From the NCBI RefSeq assembly GCF_014650555.1, contig NZ_BMVE01000002.1:806001-870000 (forward strand): 64,000 nucleotides of DNA. The letters run 5' to 3'. Position numbers and translations under genes: made by a program. Each line of letters opens with the position of its first letter. Position 1 is the stretch's first letter. Source of the DNA: Streptomyces goshikiensis (GTDB lineage: Bacteria > Actinomycetota > Actinomycetes > Streptomycetales > Streptomycetaceae). The notes beneath the pieces were generated by a model that did not search any database, had not been told where the DNA came from, and saw only the letters and a program-made list of their open reading frames with translations. Shown here in pieces: positions 49,301 through 57,762 of the stretch.

Positions 49301-52300
49301 CGAGTACCTGCACAACACGGCCGCCCACCTGATCGGCCTGGTCAAGCAGGTCCGCACCACCGTCGGCAGCTGCGCGCAGGCGGCCACGGCCTCCGTGGTC
49401 ACCGCGAGCCGCACCGCCTACGACGGCGGGGCGTACGGCGCCGCGCCGACGCGCGGCCTGGCCACCACCGAGTGGTCCAACGACGCAGCGGGTACCGGCT
49501 GGATCCGCAGCTCGGTCCTCACGCACGACTCCTACGGTCGGGTCAGGTCCGTCGAGGACGCGGCCGGACGGACCGCCACCAGCAGTTACGACCCGCCCAC
49601 CGGCCAGGTCTACGCGACCACGTCCACCAACGCCGCGGGCAAGACCTCGACCGGCACCGTCGACCCCGGCCGCTCCACCGGCCTGACCGTCAAGGACGTC
49701 AACGGCAAGGTCACCGCCTACGCCTACGACGCCCTCGGCCGGGCCACGGGCATGTGGGCGCCCAGCCAGAACCCGGCGACCGACCCGCCGGCGAAGTCCT
49801 TCTCCTACTACACCAAGGTGGGCAAGCCGGTCTCCGTCACCACCTCGGTACTCCGGGACGACGACACCAGGGCCGAGAGCACCACGTTCTACGACGGCCT
49901 CGGCCGCGTGCGGCAGTCCCGTAAGAACGCCGTCGGCGGCGGCTGGATGGTCTCCGACACCTACTACAACGAAGCGGGCCAGATCCGCCGGACCGACAAC
50001 GGTTACCTCGCCGAGAAGGTGCCGGCGGACGAGCTCTTCGAGAAGAAGAGCGACTTCCAGGTCCCCAACTCGACGGTCACCACCTACGACGGCCAGGGCC
50101 AGCCGCTCACCGTCACCCCGCTGTACGCGGGCGTCGCGCAGACCGCGCGCAAGACCACGTACGCCTACGGCTGGGACTACACCACGGTGACCCCGCCGAC
50201 GGGTGCGGCCAAGACCCGTACCTGGACCGACGCGCTCGGCCGCGCCGTACGGGTCGACCACTACAACTCCACGGCGCCGGGCGGGCTCACCTCCACCCGG
50301 TACGGCTTCGACGTGCGCGGCAACCGCGTGTCGGCGAAGGACGCCAAGAACAACGAGTGGTCGTGGAAGTTCGACGCCCGTGGACGCCAGATCGAGGCGA
50401 CGGACCCGGACACCGGGACCCGCTCCCAGACGTACGACGATCTGGACCAGCCCGTCCTGAGCACGAATTCCCGCGGCATCAAGGTCTGGACGGGCTACGA
50501 CGTCCTCGGCCGGGTGACCGGGCAGCGTCTGAACGACGCGAACGGCGAGCAGCTGACGGCATTCGGCTACGACGCTGTCGTGGGTGCCGTCGGGCAGCCG
50601 TCCTCCGCGACCCGGTACACGGGCGGAGCGGCCTACACCTCGACGATCACCGGCTACGACGCCGAGTACCGGCCGACCGGCAAGTCCATCACCGTCCCGG
50701 ACACGGCCGCCACCAAGGGCGTCGCCGGTACGTACAACTACGGGTACACCTACACCCGCAGCGGTCTGCGCAAGACGACCACCGTCCCGGCGGTGGGCAG
50801 CCTGCCGCAGGAGAAGGTGGTCACCCGGTACAACCAGGAGGGCTTGCCGGTATCCACGTCCGGCACCGACTGGTACACCGCCGACACCACCTACAGCCCG
50901 TACGGCGAGGTGCTGCGCGCGGTCACCGGTGAGCAGCCGTACCGCGTCTGGACGACGAACGTCTTCGACGAGGGCAGCGGCTGGGCCACCCAGATGGTCA
51001 CCGACCGCGAGACGGCTGATGCGCACCGGGTCAACGAGCGGGCCTTCCGCTACGACAACGCCGGCAACATCACGCTGACGGCGGACAAGTACCCGTCCTC
51101 CGACGCGGCCAACGCCACGGTCACGACCGACCGACAGTGCTTCATCTACGACGGCCTCGGCCAGCTGACCGAGGCCTGGACCTCGCCCCACACCGAGTGC
51201 AAGGCCCCGGGCCAGACGACCCGGCAGCCGGTGTACAAGGACGCGACCGGCGCGGTGGTGGCGACCAACGTCACCGACGCGAACGAGGGCTACTGGCACT
51301 CGTACTCGTACGACGTGATCGGCAACCGCACCAAGCTCGTCGAGCACGATGCCACGCCGACGGTCACAGCAGGACAGGTCGACACCGCCGGGGACACCAC
51401 GAAGTCGTACTCGTACGGAATCGACCCCAGCGGGTCGGGAGTCCCCAAGCAGCCGCACACGCTGACCGGACTCTCCACGGACACCCCGACCGTCGACACG
51501 ACGGCCTCGATGGGCTATGACTCCGCCGGCAACACGACCACCCGCACCTACGGTGGAGAGGGCGCCCAGACCCTCACCTGGACCTGGGACGGCAAGCCCG
51601 AGAAGGTCACGGGTACCGGCAAGGACGGTTTCACCCAGGTCAACGGCCTGGCGGGCAAGTGCCTGGACCTGAGCAACGGCGATCCCACCACCGGCTCGCC
51701 CATCCAGCTCTTCCAGTGCAACGGCACCAAGGCGCAGCAGTTCAGGCTCGACGGTGACGGCACCGCCCCGGGTGGCAAGACCGGCGCGCTGAAGGTCCGT
51801 GACAACTGTGTGATGCCGACGGGCGGCGGCACCGGATCGGGTACGACGATCACCGTCGCGCCCTGCACCGGAGCGGCCAACCAGAAGTGGACGACCGCTG
51901 CGAACGACGGCCTCAAGCACGTCGCCTCCGGCCTGTGCATGGACGTGCCCGGCGGCAACGAGGCCAACAGCACCGACGTCATCCTCTACAACTGCAACGG
52001 CGGAGCCAACCAGTCCTGGAAGTTCGAGGACACCACCTCGTACGTCTACGACGCGGACGGCAGCCGCCTGATCGCGAGCACGGCCGGTACGAACACGCTG
52101 TACCTGCCCGAGTCGGAGTACCGCACCAGCACCACGGGCATGCTCGTGTACTGCCAGCGGTACTACAGCCAGGCGGGCGCTCCGACCGTGGTGCGCAACT
52201 CCGAGCTGAACTGGGGAGCGTCGAGCCTCACGGCCATCATCTCCGACCAGCACGGCACCCCCGTGGCGGGCGTGGACCTGGGATCCGGCCAGAACGTGCA

Positions 52301-53537
52301 GCGGATGCGAACGGAGCCGTTCGGAACCGAGCGAAGCAGCTCGGCCGCGTTCCGCTCGCACCGCGGGTACGTGGGCGGCGGCGACGACAACAGCACGGGA
52401 CTCACCCACCTGGGCGCCCGCCTGTACGACTCCACCACGGGCCGCTTCGTCTCGGCCGACCCGGTCATCGATCTCGGCGACCCGCTGCAGATGAACGGGT
52501 ACGCGTACTCCGCCAACAACCCGGTGACGCTCAGCGACCCCTCGGGCCTGATGCCCAACCCGAAGGGCGGCTGCCCGGTCTGCTTCAACCCGCCGTCCAC
52601 CACCACACCCGCGCCGACCCCGCCGCCGAGCACGTCGAGCACGACCACCCAGACCGTGTCGGTCACGGTGACCAAGACGGTCACGGTGAGGAAGCCGCCC
52701 AAGGACTGCAACTGGTGGTGCAAGACCAAGGGATGGCTCCGCGAGCACAAGGAGGTCGTGAGCTTCGTCGTCGAAATCACCGTCAGCGGTGCGTGCTTCG
52801 GCGCGGCGATCGCCGGTGCTGTCGAGACGGCGGGTGCAACCCTGGTCGCCGCGGCGGGCTGCGGCGCCTTGGGCGCGGCGGCCGGTGCCTCAGTGAACAA
52901 CGCGCTGACACCGGAGGCGGACCACAGCACGCTCGGCATCCTCAAGGACCAGGCCAAGGCCCTGGCCCCCGGCGCGGCAAGCGGCGTGGTGGGCCTAGGC
53001 GTCGGCAAGGTCCTGGAGCGGGGCGCCGGCGCGATCGCCAGCAAACTGCTGTCGACCAAGCCGGCTGCGAGCGGCGCCGGATCCGCGGCTTCCGGCAAGG
53101 CGGCCGGGGGGACGCCCGCGAGGGCGAGCACTCTCGCCGACGATGGTTCTGCCACCTCGGGCGGTGCGACGCGTACTAATGCGGCATATCGCGGGGACAA
53201 CGAAACGGTGTTCCACGGGCATGGCAGCTACACCGAAGCGAACGGCACCGTCACCGTCCCCAAGGGGACCTCGATTGCCTTCTACGGTCCCCATGGCAAG
53301 ACCATCACCCGGCAAATGGGCATGCTGGTTTCAGGTCCTGGTGGGCCCGCTAGGCAACCGCTCGAAGTCTTCGATGAAGGTGCTGTGATTCCGAATTACA
53401 CCCTGGCCCCTCTCGGGCCCGGATTTACCTTCCGTGACGGTGCCACGGTGGTGGAGCAGCGCACACTGCTGAGCGATCTGCTCAAGGAAGGAATGGGACG
53501 TACTCACTGGGCCGCGTGCCGGAGCTGCCGCCGGTAG
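46314..53537 (+). CDS. Giant RHS/YD-repeat polymorphic toxin with embedded ricin-B lectin domain
   Basis: The 2,407-aa protein starts at GTG 46314 (GGGGGG 6 bases upstream). A Sec signal ends near ASQAFA-APP (about 49). Residues 100-1,770 hold a SpvB-like/TcdB-like start and many YD repeats (GRxxxxYDxxG type). At about 1,772-1,905 a ricin-B-type trefoil lectin is inserted in the repeat shell (GKCLDLSNG, NCVMPTGGG, LCMDVPGGN, QSWKF). The RHS-core motif THLGARLYDSTTGRFVSADP is at about 2,031-2,050, with SDPSGL after it. A Pro/Thr linker and hydrophobic pretoxin region follow. The variable C-terminal domain (about 2,290-2,407; HGHGSY, VPKGTSIAFYGPHGK, VFDEGAVIPNYTL) resembles Stv-type tip domains, with low confidence. 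It is probably an exported or surface-displayed contact toxin; the lectin may bind target glycans. Confidence 0.92.
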   Translation: MFSSLSWSGRGSLPRTTSGRRRARRNRLAVGTATAAALLVTLVPSQAFAAPPSGSRAGVDLIDLQKEPVARDAGTGALDELTGEATQPVDAYVPEKIDAPAGGQGTAPLTTPAAGQLVKADQLPVLIGPPKDATAAEAAALAGNWQVALAQPEQTAAAEVDGMLLTVTPPAGASGEVEVSLDYSEFKELYSADWANRLQFVQYPRCFLQSPDNEACNEAVRLNSDNNDDSDRISTTVDVASLTTPPTAPQSAASFTTGGSIVDGVYRTSRKAEALRTLMPAVDGGATGGVFATVDSGSGAKGDYTATPLVSAGTWSAGSNSGAFNYTYQLTAPPAPAGPAPSIAFQYNSQVVDGRTSATNNQASWLGDGWEYNPGSIERTYRGCSDDTAGGANNASHKTGDLCWGSWNAVLSLGGSTTELVRDDTSGQWVTKNGDGSKIQLIKDSAKPKANGDDDDERWIVTTRDGTQYHFGLNRLPGWADGKSTTDSVLTVPVSGNQPGEPCYNSDFSKSFCDQAWRWNLDYVVDVDGNAMSLWWKKETNFYSKNEKYTTPVKYDRGGYLLNIDYGQRSDTLFSAPPVDRVSFGVGERCREEGALKCTDAAFASRDYERYRIWYDTPAHLYCSGTVGKRCPVPSPTFWSRKQLSSVTTQAQRTKGSTALQNVDTWNLTQSFPRTLTDGSPPLWLESVKRTGYGTDGKSLPLNPVEFSHNNAPMPNRVVKGPDDHRPAFDRLRIRRVMTEYGGEIDVQYSTPAGSCASGTGQPTPEANKALCYPVFWSPDPDQETTDWFNKYVVESVEERPRIDGVPDLVTDYVYVGDAAWAKNDTEFSKRKTRTYDQWHGYAQVDVFKGRPDATDGSVQSKSSSRFFRGMPGQTVLDSKGATIAADHPAFQGMTAESISYTQAVGGEVSSRSISYPKAIPLASRARGDGLDALTAYRVENGKSTTITPSSGTGDDKRTSRTATITTEYDSVYGLPEKVESQGDTGVTGDETCTVSEYLHNTAAHLIGLVKQVRTTVGSCAQAATASVVTASRTAYDGGAYGAAPTRGLATTEWSNDAAGTGWIRSSVLTHDSYGRVRSVEDAAGRTATSSYDPPTGQVYATTSTNAAGKTSTGTVDPGRSTGLTVKDVNGKVTAYAYDALGRATGMWAPSQNPATDPPAKSFSYYTKVGKPVSVTTSVLRDDDTRAESTTFYDGLGRVRQSRKNAVGGGWMVSDTYYNEAGQIRRTDNGYLAEKVPADELFEKKSDFQVPNSTVTTYDGQGQPLTVTPLYAGVAQTARKTTYAYGWDYTTVTPPTGAAKTRTWTDALGRAVRVDHYNSTAPGGLTSTRYGFDVRGNRVSAKDAKNNEWSWKFDARGRQIEATDPDTGTRSQTYDDLDQPVLSTNSRGIKVWTGYDVLGRVTGQRLNDANGEQLTAFGYDAVVGAVGQPSSATRYTGGAAYTSTITGYDAEYRPTGKSITVPDTAATKGVAGTYNYGYTYTRSGLRKTTTVPAVGSLPQEKVVTRYNQEGLPVSTSGTDWYTADTTYSPYGEVLRAVTGEQPYRVWTTNVFDEGSGWATQMVTDRETADAHRVNERAFRYDNAGNITLTADKYPSSDAANATVTTDRQCFIYDGLGQLTEAWTSPHTECKAPGQTTRQPVYKDATGAVVATNVTDANEGYWHSYSYDVIGNRTKLVEHDATPTVTAGQVDTAGDTTKSYSYGIDPSGSGVPKQPHTLTGLSTDTPTVDTTASMGYDSAGNTTTRTYGGEGAQTLTWTWDGKPEKVTGTGKDGFTQVNGLAGKCLDLSNGDPTTGSPIQLFQCNGTKAQQFRLDGDGTAPGGKTGALKVRDNCVMPTGGGTGSGTTITVAPCTGAANQKWTTAANDGLKHVASGLCMDVPGGNEANSTDVILYNCNGGANQSWKFEDTTSYVYDADGSRLIASTAGTNTLYLPESEYRTSTTGMLVYCQRYYSQAGAPTVVRNSELNWGASSLTAIISDQHGTPVAGVDLGSGQNVQRMRTEPFGTERSSSAAFRSHRGYVGGGDDNSTGLTHLGARLYDSTTGRFVSADPVIDLGDPLQMNGYAYSANNPVTLSDPSGLMPNPKGGCPVCFNPPSTTTPAPTPPPSTSSTTTQTVSVTVTKTVTVRKPPKDCNWWCKTKGWLREHKEVVSFVVEITVSGACFGAAIAGAVETAGATLVAAAGCGALGAAAGASVNNALTPEADHSTLGILKDQAKALAPGAASGVVGLGVGKVLERGAGAIASKLLSTKPAASGAGSAASGKAAGGTPARASTLADDGSATSGGATRTNAAYRGDNETVFHGHGSYTEANGTVTVPKGTSIAFYGPHGKTITRQMGMLVSGPGGPARQPLEVFDEGAVIPNYTLAPLGPGFTFRDGATVVEQRTLLSDLLKEGMGRTHWAACRSCRR

Positions 53538-53568
53538 AATGTCTGTTCTGAACTGACCGCTGTACGTT

Positions 53569-53607
53569 GCCGGGGCGGCTCGCCTGCTCAAGGCGGGCCG
53601 CCCCGGC
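53569..53607 (+). terminator. Terminator or attenuator between toxin and immunity genes
   Basis: An 11-bp perfect stem (GCCGGGGCGGC / GCCGCCCCGGC) continues after one mismatch into a 5-bp stem (CGCCT / AGGCG) with a 5-base loop. It lies between the RHS stop and the immunity gene start (31 bases before), so it may limit readthrough or set the toxin-to-immunity ratio. Confidence 0.7.
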
Positions 53608-53638
53608 CGTCTTCTAGCTCTTCGACCATCGAGGCCCT

Positions 53639-54277
53639 ATGGAATATGTGGACCTGTCTCGCTATGTGTACTCGACCTCGCTCGTGCCCATGCAGAATTT
53701 GGGATGGCTGGGCACTTCCGCGGGAATCCAGGGAGGTTCTGAGCCCCCGGTGACTCCAGTAGAGGCGAAGGCGCTCGAGCGCGCATCGAAGTGGCTCTCC
53801 GCTGTGACCCTAGGTGTGCATGAATGTGAGTTCTGTCCGCCTGGCCGCACTCATTCCGGCAATGGAGAGTTTCATTATTACAGTGCCGGCGGCGACACGT
53901 ATGCTGCCCCTGCGCTGATCAACCACTACGTGAGGGATCACGGATATCGACCTCCCCTGATCTTCCGTGCGGCCGCACTCTCTGAATGTCCTTTGGTGTG
54001 GGATCGGCGTGCAGATTTTCTTGCGGCAGCATTGGCGGACGACACAGTTGATTTCGAACTCAGGTGTGAAGCGGTCGTCGATATTGCCTACTGGGCTGAC
54101 AGGCGTTCCCTTGAAATGCTCGAGCGGGCCGCCTGCGACGCGGAAATTTCTGATATCGCGGGTAGGGAAATCGGGATCTCTCTGAGGCGTGTTCTGCAGG
54201 GTATGCCAGGAAGCATGCTGTCCATCTCTCTGGACCGGCTTGCGCCTGATGTGCGAGCCGGGCTGGTAGACGAGTAG
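53639..54277 (+). CDS. Probable immunity protein for the RHS toxin
   Basis: The 212-aa protein has lower GC and less GC-biased third positions than nearby genes, as does the 3' end of the RHS gene. I do not recognise the family with certainty. The first half is Tyr/Gly-rich with HECEFCPPGRTHSGNGEFHY (a His/Cys cluster resembling small Streptomyces hypotheticals). The second half is alpha-helical (AYWADRRSLEMLERAACDAE..) like a short HEAT-type solenoid. Its place directly after the RHS toxin tip is the standard immunity position. Function is inferred from context only. It has no signal peptide and would act in the cytoplasm. Confidence 0.7.
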   Translation: MEYVDLSRYVYSTSLVPMQNLGWLGTSAGIQGGSEPPVTPVEAKALERASKWLSAVTLGVHECEFCPPGRTHSGNGEFHYYSAGGDTYAAPALINHYVRDHGYRPPLIFRAAALSECPLVWDRRADFLAAALADDTVDFELRCEAVVDIAYWADRRSLEMLERAACDAEISDIAGREIGISLRRVLQGMPGSMLSISLDRLAPDVRAGLVDE

Positions 54278-54738
54278 GGCGGGGATGGCCGTCTGGTAGC
54301 CGGTCAGGCGCCTGCCCACGACTCATGACGCAGGTACGGACCGGGAGGACAAGGGAACGCGGACGGGCGGGGCTGTAGCGCAGAGGTCGACGCGCGCGGT
54401 TGCGGTTCTCGTGCTCGACGGAGTCACCGAAGCAGCCGACGCCCGTCAAAGCACCCGGGCCACCAAGGGAGACTGCTGCAGGGGAACACGCATCGCCTCC
54501 ATCCGCCCTAGGCGCGCGGGTTGATCCGACCATGCTGTAGGCCGACGGCGGGCACGTGCTGACTGCGGCGCAGATCGCCCGGATTGGGGGGAGTTCAAAT
54601 CCAGCCGCCGTGTGACCAAAATGCCGATGGCGTCCGACCCGGGGGTAGTCCAGGTCAGACGCCACTTTGCTGCCGTTACGGCGAAGGGAGCATGGCAGAT
54701 CTCCGTCACGGTGAGAGACCCATGGGGGTACCCGCTTG
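54278..54738. other. 461-bp region without a recognisable gene
   Basis: No frame on either strand has consistent Streptomyces codon bias plus a ribosome site. A tRNA-like string (GGGCTGTAGCGCAG, 54370 region; GTTCAAATCC, 54595 region) does not fold into a tRNA. It separates the RHS/immunity block from the lanthipeptide block and may hold degenerate remnants. Confidence 0.5.
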
Positions 54739-54846
54739 TTACATCGGCTCCGGGAAGATGTCGCTGATGCTCCAGGCGACGCTGAAGCAGGGGAAATAGG
54801 TCTCCGGCTCGGTGTCCAGTGCCTGGAGCGCGAGGATCTGGCTCAT
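54739..54846 (-). CDS. Candidate class III-type lanthipeptide precursor (35 aa)
   Basis: A 36-codon frame lies 86 bases downstream of the LanKC gene, on the same strand. ATG at 54846 has GGAGGG 5 bases upstream; stop TAA at 54739. The peptide opens MSQILALQALDTEPE, matching the short amphipathic leader of class III precursors (for example 'LxLQxL' in labyrinthopeptin and SapB precursors). The remaining part (TYFPCFSVAWSISDIFPEPM, residues 16-35) has Cys20, then Ser22, Ser26 and Ser28, with Thr16. The Cys precedes the Ser residues, unlike the canonical Ser-x2-Ser-xn-Cys order that gives labionin or lanthionine. The core would be hydrophobic and aromatic (Tyr, Phe, Trp). It was found by reading the minus strand and is short enough to be missed by gene callers. 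Confidence 0.75.
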   Translation of the reverse strand: MSQILALQALDTEPETYFPCFSVAWSISDIFPEPM

Positions 54847-54932
54847 GGCTGCCCTCCACTTTCTTCTCGGGGTGGTGTCGGTCGGTCACTGCGTACCTGG
54901 GCACGGGGCTGATCGCCGCCGTGACCAGGCGT

Positions 54933-57554
54933 TTACGGGACGCCCGCCCGGCGCCGCCGGGCGGCGGCCGGGATCCGGAGACCCGCGTCGTGGGGCTCCG
55001 TCAGGAGCGGGCCGGCCAGCAGGCGGTGCAGGGCCAGCAGGACGCCGGCCCCGCCACTGGACAGGTCGGCGGTGAAGCGCTGGGAACCCGCTCCGAGGAA
55101 GCGGACACCGCGCCGGTACGGGACGGCGTACTTCAGCAGGCCGGTCGCGGCGCGCACGGCGTCCTCGCGGGCGGCGTCCGTGCCGGTGAGCTCGGCGTGC
55201 CCGGTCAGGAACCAGCTCAGTCCCGCCAGCCCCCGGTACAGGCCCGCCTCCTTCGTGGCGCGGGAGACCCGGATGCCGGCGACCAGCCTCGGCAGCGCCG
55301 CGGCGCAGCGCTCGTCCGGCGCGGTGGCCACGTAGCGGGTGAGCACCGCCGCGAGACCGGCCGCGCCCGTGGCGAGGTACGGCATGGCGCGGGTGAACCG
55401 CGCGTCGTCGGAGAGGGACAGGGCGCCGTCGTCCAGCGGGAAGGTCCGGTCCAGCTCCTGGTGGAGCAGCAGACGGCCCCCCTCCAGACAGCGGGTCTCG
55501 CCGGTCTCGCGGGCCAGGCGGTGGAGGAAGAGGGCGACCCCCGAGCGGCCGTGCAGCAGGCCGCGGGCGTCGTGGTCGCCGAGGGCGGCCGGCCGGCCGG
55601 GGGCGCGCAGCAGGTGCTCCCCGGCCGCGGCGGCCCGCTCCAGATGGCCGCTCTCCCCGGTCAGCCGGTGCAGGGCCAGCCAGGCCAGGCCGACCCCGGC
55701 CCGGCCGCCGGCCAGCGTGTCGCAGGAGGCGGTGAGCGGGTGCTCGTCGGCGTCCCGGAGCAGGTCGACGGCCTCCTCCAGCCGGCCGAGGCCGGCCAGC
55801 ACCCGGGCGATGCCGGCCGAGCCGACGAGCAGCCCGGGGGGCAGCGAGCCGCGCTGCGCCAGCGCGTCGCGGCGCAGCCGTTCGAGGATCTCCTCAGGTA
55901 CCCGGGCCCCGGCGCTGTGCAGGGCGTGCACCACCCCGGCCGTGCCGTACGCCAGGCACACGTTGTTGGTACGGAACGCCTCGGGCGACGGCGGGAAGGC
56001 CCACTCCGGCCGGTCGGCGTCGGCCGTCTCCAGCAGCCCCCCGGCCACCTCCTCGGCCAGCCGGGTGAGGCAGCCGCGCGGATCGGCGTCCAGCTCGGCG
56101 GGGGAGGGCAGCCGGCCGGGACCGTCCTGGTCCCGCGCCTGGTCCTGCGTCGGATGGAAGGCGGTCGCCCGCTGCCACAGGTCCTGCGGCGGAGCCAGGT
56201 CCGCCAGGTCGCGGCGCAGCAGTGCGAGGTTGGCGGGCGCGTGCTCGGCGATCTCGTTGAACGGCGCCAGGAAGGAGAGCGCGAGCGCCGACATGCCGTA
56301 CCGGTCCCGCAGCAGCGGATCGGTGTCGGTCCGGAGCAGGCCCGGCGGCGGAGTGAACCCCGGGGTGCCCATCCCGGAGGGGGCGGCGTCCAGCGCCGAG
56401 GCCGCCTCGAAGTCCACCAGCCGGACCCCGCCCGACGGCGTGACCACCACATTGCCCAGGCTGAGGTCACCGAACCGGTAGCCGGCGGCGTGCAGCCGCT
56501 CAAGCGAGGCGTCCAGCTCGGCCAGCAGGCGCCGGCACGCCTCGTAGTACGCCTCGACGGACTCGGCCGTACGGTCGGCGTGGGCCAGCGGGGAGGACCG
56601 GCTCAGCCAGCCCACCAAAGGCTGCCCCGCGACGTACTCGGTGACGAGGAACTCGTGCTCCCACTCCGTGAAGTGGTCCAGTGGCTCCGGGCCCACCCCG
56701 GGCGCGGCCGCGTGCAGTTCGCGCAGCACGCGGTGCTCGTGCCGCAGCCGCTGCTGCGCGTCGGTCCCGTCGAAGACCAGGCCGTTGTGGGCGCGGGCCT
56801 CCTTCACGAAGACGGGGCGCCCGGTCCGCCGGTCCCGGGCCTGGTAGGCGCCGCCGGCGTTGCTCAGGCGCACCGCGCGGGTCACCTCGTAGTCGCGGAT
56901 CAGGATCGGGCCCGCGTGCGGCTGCTCCTCCTGCTCGACGAAGGGGTCGACGATCCCCGCGGGCAGGTGGAAGGCGGGCAGCCGCAGGTCCACGACCTCG
57001 CGGCCGGAGCCGTCGCGGACCAGCCCCTCCCGGGTGCCGTCGGCCCGCAGCCGGCCGCGGCCACCGAAGGAGCCGTAGCGGTAGTGGACCGTCCGCGAGT
57101 CGCGATAGCGCCGGTCGGAGAGGACGTACGGCCCCTCCTCCCCGTCCAGCGCGTCGCGCAGGCGTTCCAGCAGCCGGCGGGCGGTCGCCGTGTCCGGCGG
57201 GTAGACGGCGCAGAACTTGCCCGCCTGGGCCCGCCCGGCGTGCTTGTGATGGAGGAACAGGAAGAAGAGCCGGGCGCTCAGGTGTTTGAACGGCACGCCT
57301 TCGGAGAAGCAGATCCCGGCGACCGTGTCGAGCACGTGCTGCGCCCGGTCCAGCCGCGCCGACACGTGGATCTTCCAGCCCTGCTCGGCGAACCCGGTCC
57401 GCGGACCGCCCCACACCGTCCAGATGCCCTGGGCGGCGCCGCTCAGGCCCGGCGGCACCTCGCCGGGGGCGAAGCGCGGCCCGGGGTCGGCCACGCTGGG
57501 CAGCGGCAGGTAGTACTCCCGGTCCGCGAGCGCTTCGCCGAAGCCTTCGAGCAC
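54933..57554 (-). CDS. Class III lanthipeptide synthetase (LanKC)
   Basis: The protein is 873 aa from a GTG at 57554, preferred because GAGGA is 6 bases upstream and class III synthetases start close to an 'EYY' motif (MLEGFGEALADREYYLPLPS); a frame from 57590 adds 12 residues. Three parts: an N-terminal lyase (about 1-210), a Ser/Thr-kinase-like domain with K251 (VFVKEA), D363 and N368 (FGDLSLGN) and the DFE motif at D381, and a C-terminal cyclase-like domain (about 530-860). The cyclase lacks the Cys-Cys-His zinc ligands of LanL and LanC, which assigns class III. It phosphorylates, eliminates and cyclises Ser/Cys in a precursor. It is followed by a small precursor-like gene and is divergent from LanM. 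Confidence 0.94.
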   Translation of the reverse strand: MLEGFGEALADREYYLPLPSVADPGPRFAPGEVPPGLSGAAQGIWTVWGGPRTGFAEQGWKIHVSARLDRAQHVLDTVAGICFSEGVPFKHLSARLFFLFLHHKHAGRAQAGKFCAVYPPDTATARRLLERLRDALDGEEGPYVLSDRRYRDSRTVHYRYGSFGGRGRLRADGTREGLVRDGSGREVVDLRLPAFHLPAGIVDPFVEQEEQPHAGPILIRDYEVTRAVRLSNAGGAYQARDRRTGRPVFVKEARAHNGLVFDGTDAQQRLRHEHRVLRELHAAAPGVGPEPLDHFTEWEHEFLVTEYVAGQPLVGWLSRSSPLAHADRTAESVEAYYEACRRLLAELDASLERLHAAGYRFGDLSLGNVVVTPSGGVRLVDFEAASALDAAPSGMGTPGFTPPPGLLRTDTDPLLRDRYGMSALALSFLAPFNEIAEHAPANLALLRRDLADLAPPQDLWQRATAFHPTQDQARDQDGPGRLPSPAELDADPRGCLTRLAEEVAGGLLETADADRPEWAFPPSPEAFRTNNVCLAYGTAGVVHALHSAGARVPEEILERLRRDALAQRGSLPPGLLVGSAGIARVLAGLGRLEEAVDLLRDADEHPLTASCDTLAGGRAGVGLAWLALHRLTGESGHLERAAAAGEHLLRAPGRPAALGDHDARGLLHGRSGVALFLHRLARETGETRCLEGGRLLLHQELDRTFPLDDGALSLSDDARFTRAMPYLATGAAGLAAVLTRYVATAPDERCAAALPRLVAGIRVSRATKEAGLYRGLAGLSWFLTGHAELTGTDAAREDAVRAATGLLKYAVPYRRGVRFLGAGSQRFTADLSSGGAGVLLALHRLLAGPLLTEPHDAGLRIPAAARRRRAGVP

Positions 57555-57762
57555 GGGATCTCCTCGCGGGGTGGTGGTGGGCGGCGACAACGGTCTTCGT
57601 GCCAGACGCTAGGAGCGGCAGGTATGGAAACGGTTCGGCGGCGGCATGCGACCGGTCTGGCGGGGTGGAAAACATGGGGGACTCTTCCCCATGCGGGGGA
57701 GGCACCCCCCGTACCAGGATCGGGCGTGGCGCAGAGCGGTGGGCCGGGGGCGAGGAGCGGTG
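57555..57762. promoter_or_regulatory. Divergent promoter region between LanKC and LanM genes
   Basis: The 208-bp gap carries the outward promoters of the two synthetase genes. No sound -10/-35 pair can be named. A short inverted match CCCCATG..CATGGGG (about 57673-57695) lies near the middle. No precursor gene was found here on either strand. Confidence 0.45.

Noticed and set aside
47274..52748. Minus-strand open frame of over 1,800 codons opposite the RHS gene
   Set aside because: Arises from GC-rich third positions of the real gene on the plus strand. No ribosome site, no domains, and the product is Val/Arg/Gly-rich noise.
54360..54620. tRNA-like strings (GGGCTGTAGCGCAG; GTTCAAATCC)
   Set aside because: The T-stem does not pair and acceptor/anticodon stems cannot be formed; spacing is wrong for one tRNA.
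54446..54904. 152-codon minus-strand frame over the candidate precursor
   Set aside because: It overlaps the 35-aa gene in a different frame, lacks a ribosome site and reads as low-complexity Arg/Pro/Ser.
57609..57695. Short Pro/Cys-containing minus-strand peptide frame in the LanKC-LanM gap
   Set aside because: No ribosome site, no class III-like leader.
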